From assembly GCA_020073385.1 (NCBI GenBank), contig JAIQFH010000005.1, forward strand, positions 122,514 through 186,513: DNA of 64,000 nt, read 5' to 3'. This stretch comes from Terriglobia bacterium (lineage in GTDB: Bacteria > Acidobacteriota > Terriglobia > Terriglobales > Acidobacteriaceae). Below are positions 45,592 through 54,542 of the stretch, in pieces. The stretch's first letter is position 1; each line of letters starts with the position of its first letter. A model generated the notes under the pieces. The model ran no database searches, was not told the origin of the DNA, and was given only the letters and a program-made list of their open reading frames with translations. The position numbers and the translations under genes are program-made.

Positions 45592-45939
45592 ATGCAACGA
45601 ATCGACGCTTTGAGTTGGCTGATAAATCGATTCGGGACATCTATGATGAGAGGCTCTAAATTCGCGGTTCTCGCGGTGGTTCTTGCCTCATTGCCAATGA
45701 CTGGAGTGTCGCGACCCATACAGCAACGTGAGCGGGCACTGTGCTGTCTTTGCATGTGCCATTCTGTGGATGAGAATCAGTGCGCACAGGAGTGCGTCAA
45801 GATGCAGCATGGCACGAAAATTATCGAAGAGCCCGAGATGAATGCCTGCACGAACACCTGCCTGCGACATGGAGTCCGGCAGATCTTCTTCTCCGAGGAT
45901 GGGACTCGCTTCGTGATTACGCCGGCCTTGAGTAAGTAA
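45592..45939 (+). CDS. Exported Cys-rich small protein of unknown function
   Basis: 115 residues. A hydrophobic signal-like segment at about 24-40 precedes a mature region of about 70 residues with eight Cys (CCLCMCH, CAQECVKM, CTNTCLRHG), spacing suggestive of disulphides or metal binding. The start may also be the ATG at 45643, which leaves a shorter leader before the signal. No family recognised. Divergent from the 7-haem cytochrome, so a shared redox context is possible but unproved. Confidence 0.65.
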   Translation: MQRIDALSWLINRFGTSMMRGSKFAVLAVVLASLPMTGVSRPIQQRERALCCLCMCHSVDENQCAQECVKMQHGTKIIEEPEMNACTNTCLRHGVRQIFFSEDGTRFVITPALSK

Positions 45940-46012
45940 GTCCTCTTTCTAATCAGAGCCAAAAATAGCTTTCGCGCGTTGGCGCGGGCTTTTTATGTTG
46001 GGATTACGGCGC

Positions 46013-46055
46013 GCTCGCTTCGCTTCGCCGGACAGCCAAGGCGGCTGTCCCTACG
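46013..46055. repeat. Family D repeat
   Basis: GCTCGCTTCGCTTCGCCGGACAGCC / GGCGGCTGTCC arms followed by CTACG. Confidence 0.75.
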
Positions 46056-46109
46056 CGGGCTTTTCTTCTTTTCTGGCCGGCCAGGGCTACACAAGCAATA
46101 GGCGAATGG

Positions 46110-46138
46110 TTGGCGAAAATCTGCTTTCGGACTAAAAT
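46110..46138 (+). promoter_or_regulatory. Promoter of lhr, probably leaderless
   Basis: TTGGCG (46110-46115), a 17-base spacer and TAAAAT (46133-46138), then six bases to the ATG at 46145. No Shine-Dalgarno. Confidence 0.6.
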
Positions 46139-46144
46139 GTTTTG

Positions 46145-49100
46145 ATGCAGTCCCTACCTGCCTCTCTCTCCTGGGCACATCCTCTGGTGGCGGAGTGGTT
46201 TGTCTCGCGTTTTGGGACTCCGACTGAGCCGCAGGAGCAGGGGTGGCCGCACATTCTGGCCGGGCGGACCACGCTGATCTCGGCGCCCACCGGATCGGGC
46301 AAAACTCTTGCCGCGTTTCTGGCTTGCATTGATCGGCTGGTGCGCAAGGCGCTGGCTGGGCAGCTGTCGGATCGGACTGAAGTCCTCTATGTTTCTCCGC
46401 TGAAGGCTTTGGGAAACGATATCCAAAAAAATCTGGAGATTCCGCTGGGGGAGATCCTTGCGCTTGCGGGGGAGCGCGGGTTTCTGATGCCGGAGATTCG
46501 GACGGCGGTGCGGACTGGGGACACGCTGCAGCCGGAGCGACGGGCGATGCTGAAGCGGCCTCCGCATATTCTGGTGACCACGCCGGAGTCGCTGTACATC
46601 CTGCTGACCTCGGATAAGAGCCGGGCGATTTTGCGGACTGTGGAGACGGTGATTGTTGACGAGATCCATGCGGTGGCGGATGACAAGCGAGGGGCGCATT
46701 TGGCGCTATCGCTGGAGAGGCTGGAGGCGCTGATAGCAGATTCCTCGTCGCTGGCGCTCCTCGGAATGACAAAGGAAAGGAATTTGTCCTCGGCTTCGGT
46801 TACTGACCAGGGAAAGAAGTCCCGGTTGGTGCGGATTGGGTTGTCGGCGACGCAGAAGCCGATTGAACTGGTGGCGCATTTCCTGACGGGCACGGGGCGG
46901 CCTGATCCTGTCGTGGTTGATGTTGGGCACAAGAGGAAGTTGGACCTGGCGGTGGAAGTTCCGCCGATGCCTTTGGGGCCGGTGGCTTCGAATGAGATGT
47001 GGGACACGATTTATGACCGGCTGGTGGAGCTGGTAAGGCAGCATCGGTCGACGCTGGTGTTTGTGAATACGCGGCGGATGGCGGAGCGGATTGCGCATCA
47101 GCTGGGCGAGCGGATCGGGGAAGAAAATGTTGCGGCGCATCATGGGAGTTTGTCGCGCAAGCTGCGGCTGGCGGCCGAGAGGAAACTGAAAGAGGGACAG
47201 GTTCGGGTGCTGGTCGCGACGGCGTCGCTGGAGTTGGGAATTGATATCGGGTTCGTGGATCTGGTGGTGCAGATTAATTCTCCGCGGGCGATTGCGGTGG
47301 CGCTGCAGCGTGTGGGACGGTCGGGGCACTGGCGCGGGGCCGTGCCGAAGGGAAGATTCTTTGCCACTACTCGCGATGATTTGATGGAGTTGGCGGCACT
47401 GGTGCGAGCGATCAAGCTGGGGGATCTGGACCGGCTGATGATTCCGGAAGCGCCGCTGGATGTGCTGGCGCAGCAGATTGTGGCGGCTTGTGCGGCGGAG
47501 GGGCCGGTGGCGGTGCGAGGGAAACGCCGCCAAGATGGCGGCGAGACAGCCGGCCTGGAGGCCGGCGCTACAGTCGGGGGCTCATCCGATCATGACGGGT
47601 GGGACGAGAACGAATTACTTGATCTCGTTAAACGCGCTTATCCGTATCGGAATCTCTCGCGCGAGACGTTTGATTCGATTCTCGAGATGTTGTCGGAGGG
47701 GATTGCGGCGCGGCGGGGGCGGTATGGGGCGTACATCCATCGCGATCGGGTGAATAAGAGACTGCGGGCGCGGCGGGGGGCGCGGCTGGCGGCGATTACG
47801 AGTGGCGGAGCGATTCCGGATAATTCTCTTTATGCGGTGGTGGCGGAGCCGGATGGGGGGACCGTCGGAACCGTCGATGAGGATTTTGCAGTTGAGAGTA
47901 ACCGCGGCGACATCTTCCTGTTGGGGAATACGTCGTGGATTATTCATCGCATTGAGACGAACAACGGGCGGATGCTGGTGCACGATGCGCACGGAGCACC
48001 GCCTAGCGTGCCGTTCTGGCGCGGAGAGGCTCCGGCGCGAACCGAGGAATTGTCGCAGCATGTAGGAGAGTTGCGGCAGCTGATCAGCGAGATGCTGCCG
48101 CGGACGTCGCCGGTGGGATTTTCGGCGACGCAGCCGGAGGTGGCAGCGGCCGTTGCGTGGCTGAAGGAAGAATGCGGGCTGGATGATTCTGGGGCCGAGC
48201 AGGCGATTGAGTACATCCTGCAGGGACGGGTGGTGCTGGGAGCGGTGCCGACGCAGAAGACGATTATCGCCGAGCGGTTCTTTGATGAGGGCGGCGGGAT
48301 GCAGCTGGTGATCCATGCACCGTTTGGCGGGAGGATCAACAAGGCCTGGGGACTGTCGCTGCGCAAGCGGTTCTGCCGCGGGTTCAATTTTGAATTGCAG
48401 GCGGCAGCTACCGATAACGGGCTGAACATCGCGTTGGCGGAGCAGCACAGCTTTCCGCTGGGAGACGTTTTTCACTTCTTAAACGCGGATACTGTGCAGC
48501 CGATTCTGGAGCAGGCGGCGCTGGACTCTCCGATCTTTGGGACGCGCTGGCGGTGGGATGCGAACCGGGCGCTGGCGTTGCTGCGCTTCCAGAATGGCAA
48601 GAAGGTTCCGGCGCAGATTCAGCGGATGCGGTCGGATGATCTGCTGGCGTCGGTTTTCCCCGATGCGGCGGCGTGCTTCGAGAACATTGAGGGTGAGCGG
48701 AAGATTCCGGATCACCCGCTGGTGGGCGAGGTGATGAAGGATGTGCTTACCGAGGCGATGGATGTTGAAGGATTGAAGTCGGTGTTGCGCGGGATGGCTT
48801 CGGGAGAGATTCGCGTGCTGGCCGTGGACACGCCGGTGCCGTCGCAGTTTTCGCATGAGATATTGAACGCGAATCCGTACGCGTACCTGGATGACGCGCC
48901 TCTTGAGGAGCGGCGGGCGCGCGCGGTGGAGATGCGGCGGGTGCTGCCGGAGTCAGTGCTGCAGGAAGTGGGCTGGCTGGATCCGGGGGCAATTGCGCAG
49001 GTGCGGAGTGAGGCCTGGCCGGATGTGCGGGATGCGGATGAGTTGCATGATGTGTTGCACACGCTGGTGGCGATGCCGGTGGATGTAACCGAGTTCACGC

Positions 49101-50860
49101 AGGGATCGGGAAAAATCCCCACCCCTTCGACTTCGCTCAGGGCAGGCCTAAACTCGCCAAAAGACGGCGAGTTTAGGATGGGGCACCCGCTTTGGAACGG
49201 ATATTTCGAGCGGCTTGTGGATCAAGGGCGGGCTGGGATTGCTTCTGTTGATGGGCGGCGGTATTGGGTGGCGGCGGAGCGGGCGCGATCGTTTCAGGCT
49301 CTGTTTCCTGGGGCTCGGTTTGAGCAGAGTTTGACTGACGTGGAGACGGGAGAGATCTCGCGGGATGAGGGGCTGCTGAGTCTTGTAATGGGTTGGATGT
49401 CGGCGATTGGGCCTACTACTGCTTCGCAGCTTGGGGAGGTGCTCGGGCTTCCGGGTTCGGATATTGAGAAAGGACTGCTGCGGATGGAGGCGGCGGGAAC
49501 CGTTCTGCGTGGGACGTTTACGGATCCAGCCACGCGGGCGAGTCGGCTGCGTCCACAGGAGGCGGTCGAGCTTCGCTCGACTGGACAGCCGGGGGCGGCT
49601 GTCCCCACATATTCCTCATCCGCTCTGACATCTTCCTCTCAAGAATCAGAGATTGAGTGGTGTGAGCGGAGGCTGCTGGCTCGCATACATCGGCTGACTG
49701 TGGGGATGCTGCGGAAGCAGATTGAGCCGGTCACAGCGGCGCAGTTCTTGCGGTGGCTGTTGCGGTGGCAGCATGTGGCTCCGGGATCGCAGGCTGCAGG
49801 CGAGCGCGGGACGTTGGAAGTATTGCAGCAGTTGCAGGGGTTTGAGGTTCCGGCGAATGCGTGGGAGCGGCAGGTGCTGGCGCGGCGAGTGACGGATTAC
49901 GATCCGAAATGGCTGGATCAGCTTTGCCTGACGGGAGCAGTTGGATGGGGGAGGTTGTCGCCGCATCCGGCTACGTTGGAGACGGGCGGGACTTCTGATG
50001 GGGCGGTGCCTCGGCAGCGACGAGTCATTCCTACCAGCGTGGCCCCAATTACGTTCTTTGTGCGCGAGGAAGCGGATTGGATGGGACTCAGCCAAAATCC
50101 CCATTTCTCCCAACAGCAGGGGGACCCTTCGACTTCGCTCAGGGCAGGCGTGGGGCACCCGCACGCGTACCCGAGTAGCGGATTGAGTCATGGGGCACAG
50201 CTCGTGCTCGAGTTTTTGAAGCAGCGAGGTGCGTCGTTCTTTGCGGACGTCGTGCGCGGGACGGGCAAGCTGAAGGCGGAGATTGAGACTGCGTTGTGGG
50301 AACTGGTGGCGGGCGGGGTGGTGACGGCCGATGGGTTCGATAATCTGCGGTCGCTGATTGATCCGAAGCGACGGGCGGGACAGGGAAGCGGGCGCAGCTT
50401 ACGTCCGCGGCACAGCGCGGGGCGGTGGGCGTTGCTGCATGCAGATGTGGGGGTGGAGCGTCCGCGAGCGGTGGAAGCGGCGTGCTGGATGCTGCTGCGG
50501 CGGTATGGGATTGTGATTCGGGATTTGTTGGCGCGGGAGGCGAACCTGCCTTCGTGGCGCGAGTTGTTGATGGCTTTCCGGCGACTGGAAGATCGGGGAG
50601 AGATTCGTGGAGGAAGGTTCGTGGATGGATTCCTGGGCGAGCAGTTCGCGCTGCCGGTCGCCGTCGAGTCGGTACGGTCGATGCGCGGCCTACCGTTGAG
50701 CGGAGAGACGATTACGTTGTCAGCGGCGGATCCGTTGAATCTCGTGGGAATCCTGGTGCCGGGGGAGAGAGTGCCGGCGATTTCGGGTAGGACGGTAAGT
50801 TATCGGGATGGAGTGGCGGTGGTGGAGTCGAATCCGGTGGTCAGCGAGGCGGCGGGGTAG
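46145..50860 (+). CDS. lhr: Long-form Lhr superfamily 2 DNA helicase with five repeat-encoded insertions
   Basis: 1571 residues. ATP-dependent 3'-5' helicase linked to DNA repair. N-terminal core: APTGSGKT (near 50), TTPES, VDEIHAV (near 178), GLSATQKP (near 228), then the second RecA domain (VFVNTRRMAERIAHQLGERI, VATASLELGIDIGFVDLVVQ, QRVGRSGH). The Lhr winged-helix, beta-barrel and C-terminal domains follow. Five inserted blocks correspond to intergenic repeat families: about residues 197-218 (family G), 458-478 (E), 988-1016 (A plus F), 1140-1156 (D) and 1316-1340 (A plus F). Each lies between conserved segments and keeps the frame. A leaderless promoter precedes it. Confidence 0.93.
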   Translation: MQSLPASLSWAHPLVAEWFVSRFGTPTEPQEQGWPHILAGRTTLISAPTGSGKTLAAFLACIDRLVRKALAGQLSDRTEVLYVSPLKALGNDIQKNLEIPLGEILALAGERGFLMPEIRTAVRTGDTLQPERRAMLKRPPHILVTTPESLYILLTSDKSRAILRTVETVIVDEIHAVADDKRGAHLALSLERLEALIADSSSLALLGMTKERNLSSASVTDQGKKSRLVRIGLSATQKPIELVAHFLTGTGRPDPVVVDVGHKRKLDLAVEVPPMPLGPVASNEMWDTIYDRLVELVRQHRSTLVFVNTRRMAERIAHQLGERIGEENVAAHHGSLSRKLRLAAERKLKEGQVRVLVATASLELGIDIGFVDLVVQINSPRAIAVALQRVGRSGHWRGAVPKGRFFATTRDDLMELAALVRAIKLGDLDRLMIPEAPLDVLAQQIVAACAAEGPVAVRGKRRQDGGETAGLEAGATVGGSSDHDGWDENELLDLVKRAYPYRNLSRETFDSILEMLSEGIAARRGRYGAYIHRDRVNKRLRARRGARLAAITSGGAIPDNSLYAVVAEPDGGTVGTVDEDFAVESNRGDIFLLGNTSWIIHRIETNNGRMLVHDAHGAPPSVPFWRGEAPARTEELSQHVGELRQLISEMLPRTSPVGFSATQPEVAAAVAWLKEECGLDDSGAEQAIEYILQGRVVLGAVPTQKTIIAERFFDEGGGMQLVIHAPFGGRINKAWGLSLRKRFCRGFNFELQAAATDNGLNIALAEQHSFPLGDVFHFLNADTVQPILEQAALDSPIFGTRWRWDANRALALLRFQNGKKVPAQIQRMRSDDLLASVFPDAAACFENIEGERKIPDHPLVGEVMKDVLTEAMDVEGLKSVLRGMASGEIRVLAVDTPVPSQFSHEILNANPYAYLDDAPLEERRARAVEMRRVLPESVLQEVGWLDPGAIAQVRSEAWPDVRDADELHDVLHTLVAMPVDVTEFTQGSGKIPTPSTSLRAGLNSPKDGEFRMGHPLWNGYFERLVDQGRAGIASVDGRRYWVAAERARSFQALFPGARFEQSLTDVETGEISRDEGLLSLVMGWMSAIGPTTASQLGEVLGLPGSDIEKGLLRMEAAGTVLRGTFTDPATRASRLRPQEAVELRSTGQPGAAVPTYSSSALTSSSQESEIEWCERRLLARIHRLTVGMLRKQIEPVTAAQFLRWLLRWQHVAPGSQAAGERGTLEVLQQLQGFEVPANAWERQVLARRVTDYDPKWLDQLCLTGAVGWGRLSPHPATLETGGTSDGAVPRQRRVIPTSVAPITFFVREEADWMGLSQNPHFSQQQGDPSTSLRAGVGHPHAYPSSGLSHGAQLVLEFLKQRGASFFADVVRGTGKLKAEIETALWELVAGGVVTADGFDNLRSLIDPKRRAGQGSGRSLRPRHSAGRWALLHADVGVERPRAVEAACWMLLRRYGIVIRDLLAREANLPSWRELLMAFRRLEDRGEIRGGRFVDGFLGEQFALPVAVESVRSMRGLPLSGETITLSAADPLNLVGILVPGERVPAISGRTVSYRDGVAVVESNPVVSEAAG
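46735..46800. repeat. Family G repeat inside lhr
   Basis: GCAGATTCCTCGTCGCTGGCGCTCCTCGGAATGACAAAGG closely matches 35783-35830. It inserts about 30 residues between SLERLEAL and the RIGLSAT motif. Confidence 0.85.
47518..47577. repeat. Family E repeat inside lhr
   Basis: ACGCCGCCAAGATGGCGGCG hairpin, then AGACAGCCGGCCTGGAGGCCGGCGCTACAG, as in the intergenic copies at about 16510, 22655 and 29803. It inserts about 20 residues before the DGWDENELLDLVKRAYPY segment. Confidence 0.88.
49109..49190. repeat. Family A repeat with nested family F, inside lhr
   Basis: AAAATCCCCACC, then CCTTCGACTTCGCTCAGGGCAGG (family F), then CTAAACTCGCC / GGCGAGTTTAG and GATGGGGCACCC. A family A element that itself carries a family F insertion, adding about 28 residues. 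Confidence 0.88.
49563..49611. repeat. Family D repeat inside lhr
   Basis: GTCGAGCTTCGCTCGACTGGACAGCCGGGGGCGGCTGTCCCCACAT, as in the intergenic copies at 34065, 46013 and (partial) 63976. Confidence 0.88.
50094..50162. repeat. Family A/F composite repeat inside lhr
   Basis: AAAATCCCCATTTCTCCC, then CCCTTCGACTTCGCTCAGGGCAGG, then GTGGGGCACCC. Second composite copy within the same gene. Confidence 0.85.
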
Positions 50861-51484
50861 GCACGGCGGCTAAAGCCCTTTTTTTAACGCAACTAACGCG
50901 GCCCTGAAGGGCCGCTCTTCCACGATATATCGGGCGGCATATCCAGGCCGGTATATCAGGACGATGTAAGGTCAGGTATATCAGGCAGGTATTGTCCGGT
51001 CGGCGGTATGCCGACGGGAAGCCGCTTCTTCAGCGGGCTTCTGAATCAAAACTATTCTTCACTATTCTCACAGGCAGTGCGGCCTGAGCATGCGGCGGTA
51101 AGGCTTTCTTTAAGCGCAAAAATCAGAGGCTCGATGAGGGGGTCCCCCGAGCCTCTGATTTGGCGATGACCGGCTGGAACTTCTCGAAAAGCGCTTCCCC
51201 CATCGCTTTTGCCGAGCATCCGCACTTTTATAGATAGCAATTCGTATTCCAGTTTGGTGGGGTAGACTCCAATTTCTCCACGTGCTTCCGAAATTGCTTC
51301 CCTGCAATCAGTTAGCGTTAAGAGATCCTGTTCAGAGCAAAGTGCACAAGAGATGGATTGATGGACGAAAACTATCCGAACAGATAGTCGGGCTAGCTGT
51401 TCGGATATTGAAAAAGGTGAATCTGGGTCATGCAAATCGGGCGGGGCTGTGATAGAAGTTTCTGCACCCCCTTGGGAGACCTGA
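50861..51484. other. Gap with family C repeat, tandem TATATC motifs and a minus-strand terminator
   Basis: Family C at 50871-50924 (GGCTAAAGCCC; CGGCCCTGAAGGGCCGCTCTTCCA). At about 50925-50985 the motif (G)TATATC(A/G)GG recurs four times, some copies diverged. A terminator faces the minus strand at 51117-51161. A minus-strand frame crosses the terminator and is not accepted as a gene. Confidence 0.6.
51117..51161 (-). terminator. Minus-strand intrinsic terminator
   Basis: AATCAGAGGCTCG and CGAGCCTCTGATT pair perfectly (13 bp); on the minus strand five U follow. No accepted gene lies upstream on that strand, so it may end a small RNA or unrecognised gene starting near 51480. Confidence 0.8.
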
Positions 51485-53437
51485 TTGCGGCCCAGACTAC
51501 TGGTGATTGCGGGACCCTCGAAAGACCTGACCATTCCGTTGCCTGACGGAGAAGCCACGATTGGCCGCGATCCGGCGAATGTGGTGGCAATCGTCGATCC
51601 GTCCGTTTCCCGAAAACATTGTTTGCTGCGGCGCGAGGAGGATGGGCGCTTCTCGATCAAAGATTTGGAGAGCCGGAACGGAACTCTGGTGAATGGCACT
51701 CTGATGAAGGAGCAGTTTCTGCATCATGGGGATGAGATCGCGACTGGCGACTCACTGTTTCTGTTCCTGGTGGAGGATGAGGATAGACCGGGCTCGTCAA
51801 GTCGGGTGGAGTTCGACGATGGGCAGTCGATGGCCGAGACGCGGCTGATTCATCCCAAGGAAGCGGTGTATCTGCAACCGGACCGGTTGCTGAAGGAACT
51901 TCCGGCGACATCGCAGGTGGGGCGAAACCTGAATGCGCTGCTTAAGATCAGCCGGGTGGTGCATGCGATCCGCGACCTGGAAGAGTTGCAGGCGCAATTG
52001 CTGGACTTGATCTTCGAAGTTGTACCGGCTGGCCGAGGCGCGATTCTGCTATCGGACGGCGATGGGCAGGAATTCAATTCGCTTTATGCGCGAACACGGC
52101 AGGGCGGACAGCCGCAGCTGGTACGAGTGAGCCGCACTATTGCGCGGAAGGCGATGAAGGAGAATGTGGCGATTTTGGGCGTGGACGTATCGTCGACGGG
52201 AAACTTTCGCGAGGTAGAGAGCCTGGTGGCGTCGCATGTCCGGTCCCTGGTATGCGTTCCGCTGAGCGTCTTCCAGCGGATGATTGGATGCATCTATCTC
52301 GACAGCACGAGTGCGGCGAACCGTTTCAATGAAGAGCATCTGCAACTGATGGCGGGAGTGGCGGGAGTTTCAGCGGTGGCGCTGGACAATGCGCGCCGGT
52401 TGCAATGGCTGGAGCAGGAGAATCAGCGTCTCTCGACGGAAATCCGGCAGGACCAGAGCCTGGTGGGAGAGGGTGCGCGGATGAAGGAAATTTTCCAGTT
52501 CCTGGCGCGGGTGGCGCCGACGGATTCGACGGTCTTGATCGAGGGCGAGAGTGGAACAGGAAAAGAGTTGGTGGCGAAGGCGCTGCATCGGAACAGCCCG
52601 CGGGCGAGCAAGCCGTTCGTGGCGATCAACTGCGCGGCCATTCCCGAGACACTTCTGGAGTCCGATCTATTCGGACATGAACGAGGCGCGTTTACCGGGG
52701 CCGCAGCGCAGAAAAAAGGACGGCTGGAGGTGGCCGATGGTGGAGTAGTGTTCCTGGACGAGATCGGAGAACTGGCTCCGGCGCTGCAGGTGAAGCTGCT
52801 GCGGGTTTTGCAGGAGCGGGAGTTTGAGCGTGTGGGCGGAACGCATCCGATCAAGGTGAATATCCGGCTGATCGCGGCAACGAATCGCGATTTGGAAGAA
52901 GCGGTGCGGAAAGGGGAATTCCGCCAGGATCTTTATTACCGGCTGGCGGTGGTGAAGATGACCATGCCTCCGCTGCGCGAGCGGCGGGAAGATATCCCGA
53001 TGCTGACGCGGCACTTCGTGCAGAAACATGCGATGCGGTGCCGTGTGAAGGCGAAACCCATTTCGCGCGAGGCGATGGCGACACTGGTTAATTACGAATG
53101 GCCGGGGAATGTGCGTGAACTGGAAAACGCGATTGAGCGCGCGCTGGTCATGGGATCGTCGGATATGGTCTTGCTGGAGGATCTGCCGGAGTCGCTGCTG
53201 GAGCAGAACGCGCCGGAAGACATTACCGAAGGGAAATATCACGGCAGCGTGAAAGAGTTGAAGAAGCAGTTGATTCTGGATGCAGTGGAGCAGACTGGCG
53301 GTAATTACGTGGAAGCGGCAGGAATACTGGGAGTGCATCCGAATTATCTGCACCGCTTGATTCGGAATCTGGGATTGAAAGATGAGTTGAACCAGGCGTT
53401 GCGCGGGCGAGGACGGGTGTCGGGGGGAGCAGCGTAG
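51485..53437 (+). CDS. Sigma-54-dependent activator with FHA and GAF sensor domains
   Basis: 650 residues. TTG start with GGGAG seven bases upstream. FHA domain about 20-95 ([29 protein letters not shown]) binds phosphothreonine, so a Ser/Thr kinase probably feeds this regulator. A GAF domain follows (about 150-300), then the AAA+ domain (about 330-560) with Walker A GESGTGKE, the sigma-54 loop GAFTGA near 401 and Walker [11 protein letters not shown] Fis-type HTH ([20 protein letters not shown]) closes it near 610-640. It should activate sigma-54 promoters; a candidate site is upstream of the cytochrome 6 kb away. Confidence 0.96.
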   Translation: MRPRLLVIAGPSKDLTIPLPDGEATIGRDPANVVAIVDPSVSRKHCLLRREEDGRFSIKDLESRNGTLVNGTLMKEQFLHHGDEIATGDSLFLFLVEDEDRPGSSSRVEFDDGQSMAETRLIHPKEAVYLQPDRLLKELPATSQVGRNLNALLKISRVVHAIRDLEELQAQLLDLIFEVVPAGRGAILLSDGDGQEFNSLYARTRQGGQPQLVRVSRTIARKAMKENVAILGVDVSSTGNFREVESLVASHVRSLVCVPLSVFQRMIGCIYLDSTSAANRFNEEHLQLMAGVAGVSAVALDNARRLQWLEQENQRLSTEIRQDQSLVGEGARMKEIFQFLARVAPTDSTVLIEGESGTGKELVAKALHRNSPRASKPFVAINCAAIPETLLESDLFGHERGAFTGAAAQKKGRLEVADGGVVFLDEIGELAPALQVKLLRVLQEREFERVGGTHPIKVNIRLIAATNRDLEEAVRKGEFRQDLYYRLAVVKMTMPPLRERREDIPMLTRHFVQKHAMRCRVKAKPISREAMATLVNYEWPGNVRELENAIERALVMGSSDMVLLEDLPESLLEQNAPEDITEGKYHGSVKELKKQLILDAVEQTGGNYVEAAGILGVHPNYLHRLIRNLGLKDELNQALRGRGRVSGGAA

Positions 53438-53528
53438 TACCTGGCGAAGTTTCGGGGCCGGCTACAGGTTGCACAGATCCTTCACCGCGAAAAGCTGCGG
53501 CTCAGGATGACAAAGGCTTCTGGAATAA

Positions 53529-54503
53529 TCACGGAAGAGTTAGTTGCAGCAGTCTGGCGGGATCGAGATATGTGCCTTGCCAGCGGACGCGCACGTCCAG
53601 GTGAGGGCCGGTAGCGCGGCCAGATGCTCCGCTCAGACCGATAATTTGTCCGCGCTTCACGACGTCACCTTCTTTGACCTTCAATTCTGATAGATGCAAG
53701 TAAAGCGTGAGGAATCCCTGGCCGTGGTCGAGAACTACGAAATCGCCTTCGTAGTAGAGAAAGCGCGCTAACAGGACAGTGCCGTCATTCATTGCCGCGA
53801 CCGGCGTACCGGTATGGACGCGATAGTCGAGTCCGTAGTGCGGGCTCTGCGCCACGCCATTAAAGATGCGGCGTGAGCCGAAGACATCTGAAGTCTCGGC
53901 TTCCACTGGTGCCTTGAAGTTGCCGCTCCATTCGCGTTGTAGCGTGACGCGGCCTAAGTATTCCTCCTTTACTTTTTTTGCTTCTTCAATTTGCTGCAAT
54001 TGCTCGGGACTCGGCTCGGTGAACTTCTTTTCGACCGCGAGATTGACCTTAATTTTCGGATATTCGGCGGAGGTGACCGCGAATGCGCGGCTGAACTTTA
54101 ACGGAGTTTTGGCCGCACGTTCGGCCGTTAGTTCCAATGCGTACTTCCCCGGGGCTATGTCAATGCTTACTCCTGCCAGAGCGAACCAGGTTTTGGTGGG
54201 TGAGTTGTAACTGAAGGCCAGTTGATGGCCGAGCCAGGTGCCGGTTAGGGATTCTAGCTTTATCGGCGCTTTTACCTGGAACAGGACCGGGGCGCCGTTT
54301 AGCAGGCGAGTCGGTTGGGAGTGGACGGTCCAGGGGAGGGCTAAAGAAGAAACGGACGTAAAGACAGAGAATAAGATGGCTAGTATCAGTGAGCAGTCTG
54401 CCGTTGTACCCCGGGGCGCTCGGCTTCGCCTTTGCGAGACGGACGAAGGCGTCCGTCGCCACACGAGTTGTTTTCGCTGTTGGCACATGAACTCAATAGA
54501 CAT
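53529..54503 (-). CDS. Exported M23 (LytM-type) peptidase with repeat-derived N-terminus
   Basis: 324 residues if started at the ATG at 54503. An Ig-like domain (about 60-150) precedes a helical linker (EEAKKVKEEYLGRV) and a LytM core with zinc-site motifs HYGLDY (about 219), LYLHL and PHLDVRV (about 300). It cleaves peptide crosslinks of peptidoglycan or acts as an adaptor. Residues about 15-35 (VWRRTPSSVSQRRSRAPRG) are encoded by a GGACGAAGGCGTCCGTC-type repeat at 54407-54470, lying before the hydrophobic signal segment (LILAILFSVFTSVSSLAL). No ATG, GTG or TTG exists between the repeat and that segment, so either the repeat is translated or a rare start is used. Confidence 0.85.
   Translation of the reverse strand: MSIEFMCQQRKQLVWRRTPSSVSQRRSRAPRGTTADCSLILAILFSVFTSVSSLALPWTVHSQPTRLLNGAPVLFQVKAPIKLESLTGTWLGHQLAFSYNSPTKTWFALAGVSIDIAPGKYALELTAERAAKTPLKFSRAFAVTSAEYPKIKVNLAVEKKFTEPSPEQLQQIEEAKKVKEEYLGRVTLQREWSGNFKAPVEAETSDVFGSRRIFNGVAQSPHYGLDYRVHTGTPVAAMNDGTVLLARFLYYEGDFVVLDHGQGFLTLYLHLSELKVKEGDVVKRGQIIGLSGASGRATGPHLDVRVRWQGTYLDPARLLQLTLP
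54407..54470. repeat. GACGGACGAAGGCGTCCGTC repeat at the start of the M23 gene
   Basis: CCCCGGGGCGCTCGGCTTCG lead-in, then a perfect hairpin over GACGGACGAAGGCGTCCGTC and CGCCACA. Related to families B and D. Confidence 0.8.
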
Positions 54504-54530
54504 TGCTTCAGCGTAGCATCTGCAGCTGGC

Positions 54531-54536
54531 TATAAT
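54531..54536 (+). promoter_or_regulatory. -10 element for a probable leaderless mRNA
   Basis: Perfect TATAAT ending six bases before the ATG at 54543; the -35 region is poor. It lies between divergent envelope genes. Confidence 0.55.
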
Positions 54537-54542
54537 CCGGGC

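Noticed and set aside
51052..51699. 215-codon minus-strand frame beside the sigma-54 activator
   Set aside because: It begins inside the activator's FHA domain and runs through a strong terminator hairpin on its own strand. A shorter product cannot be excluded.
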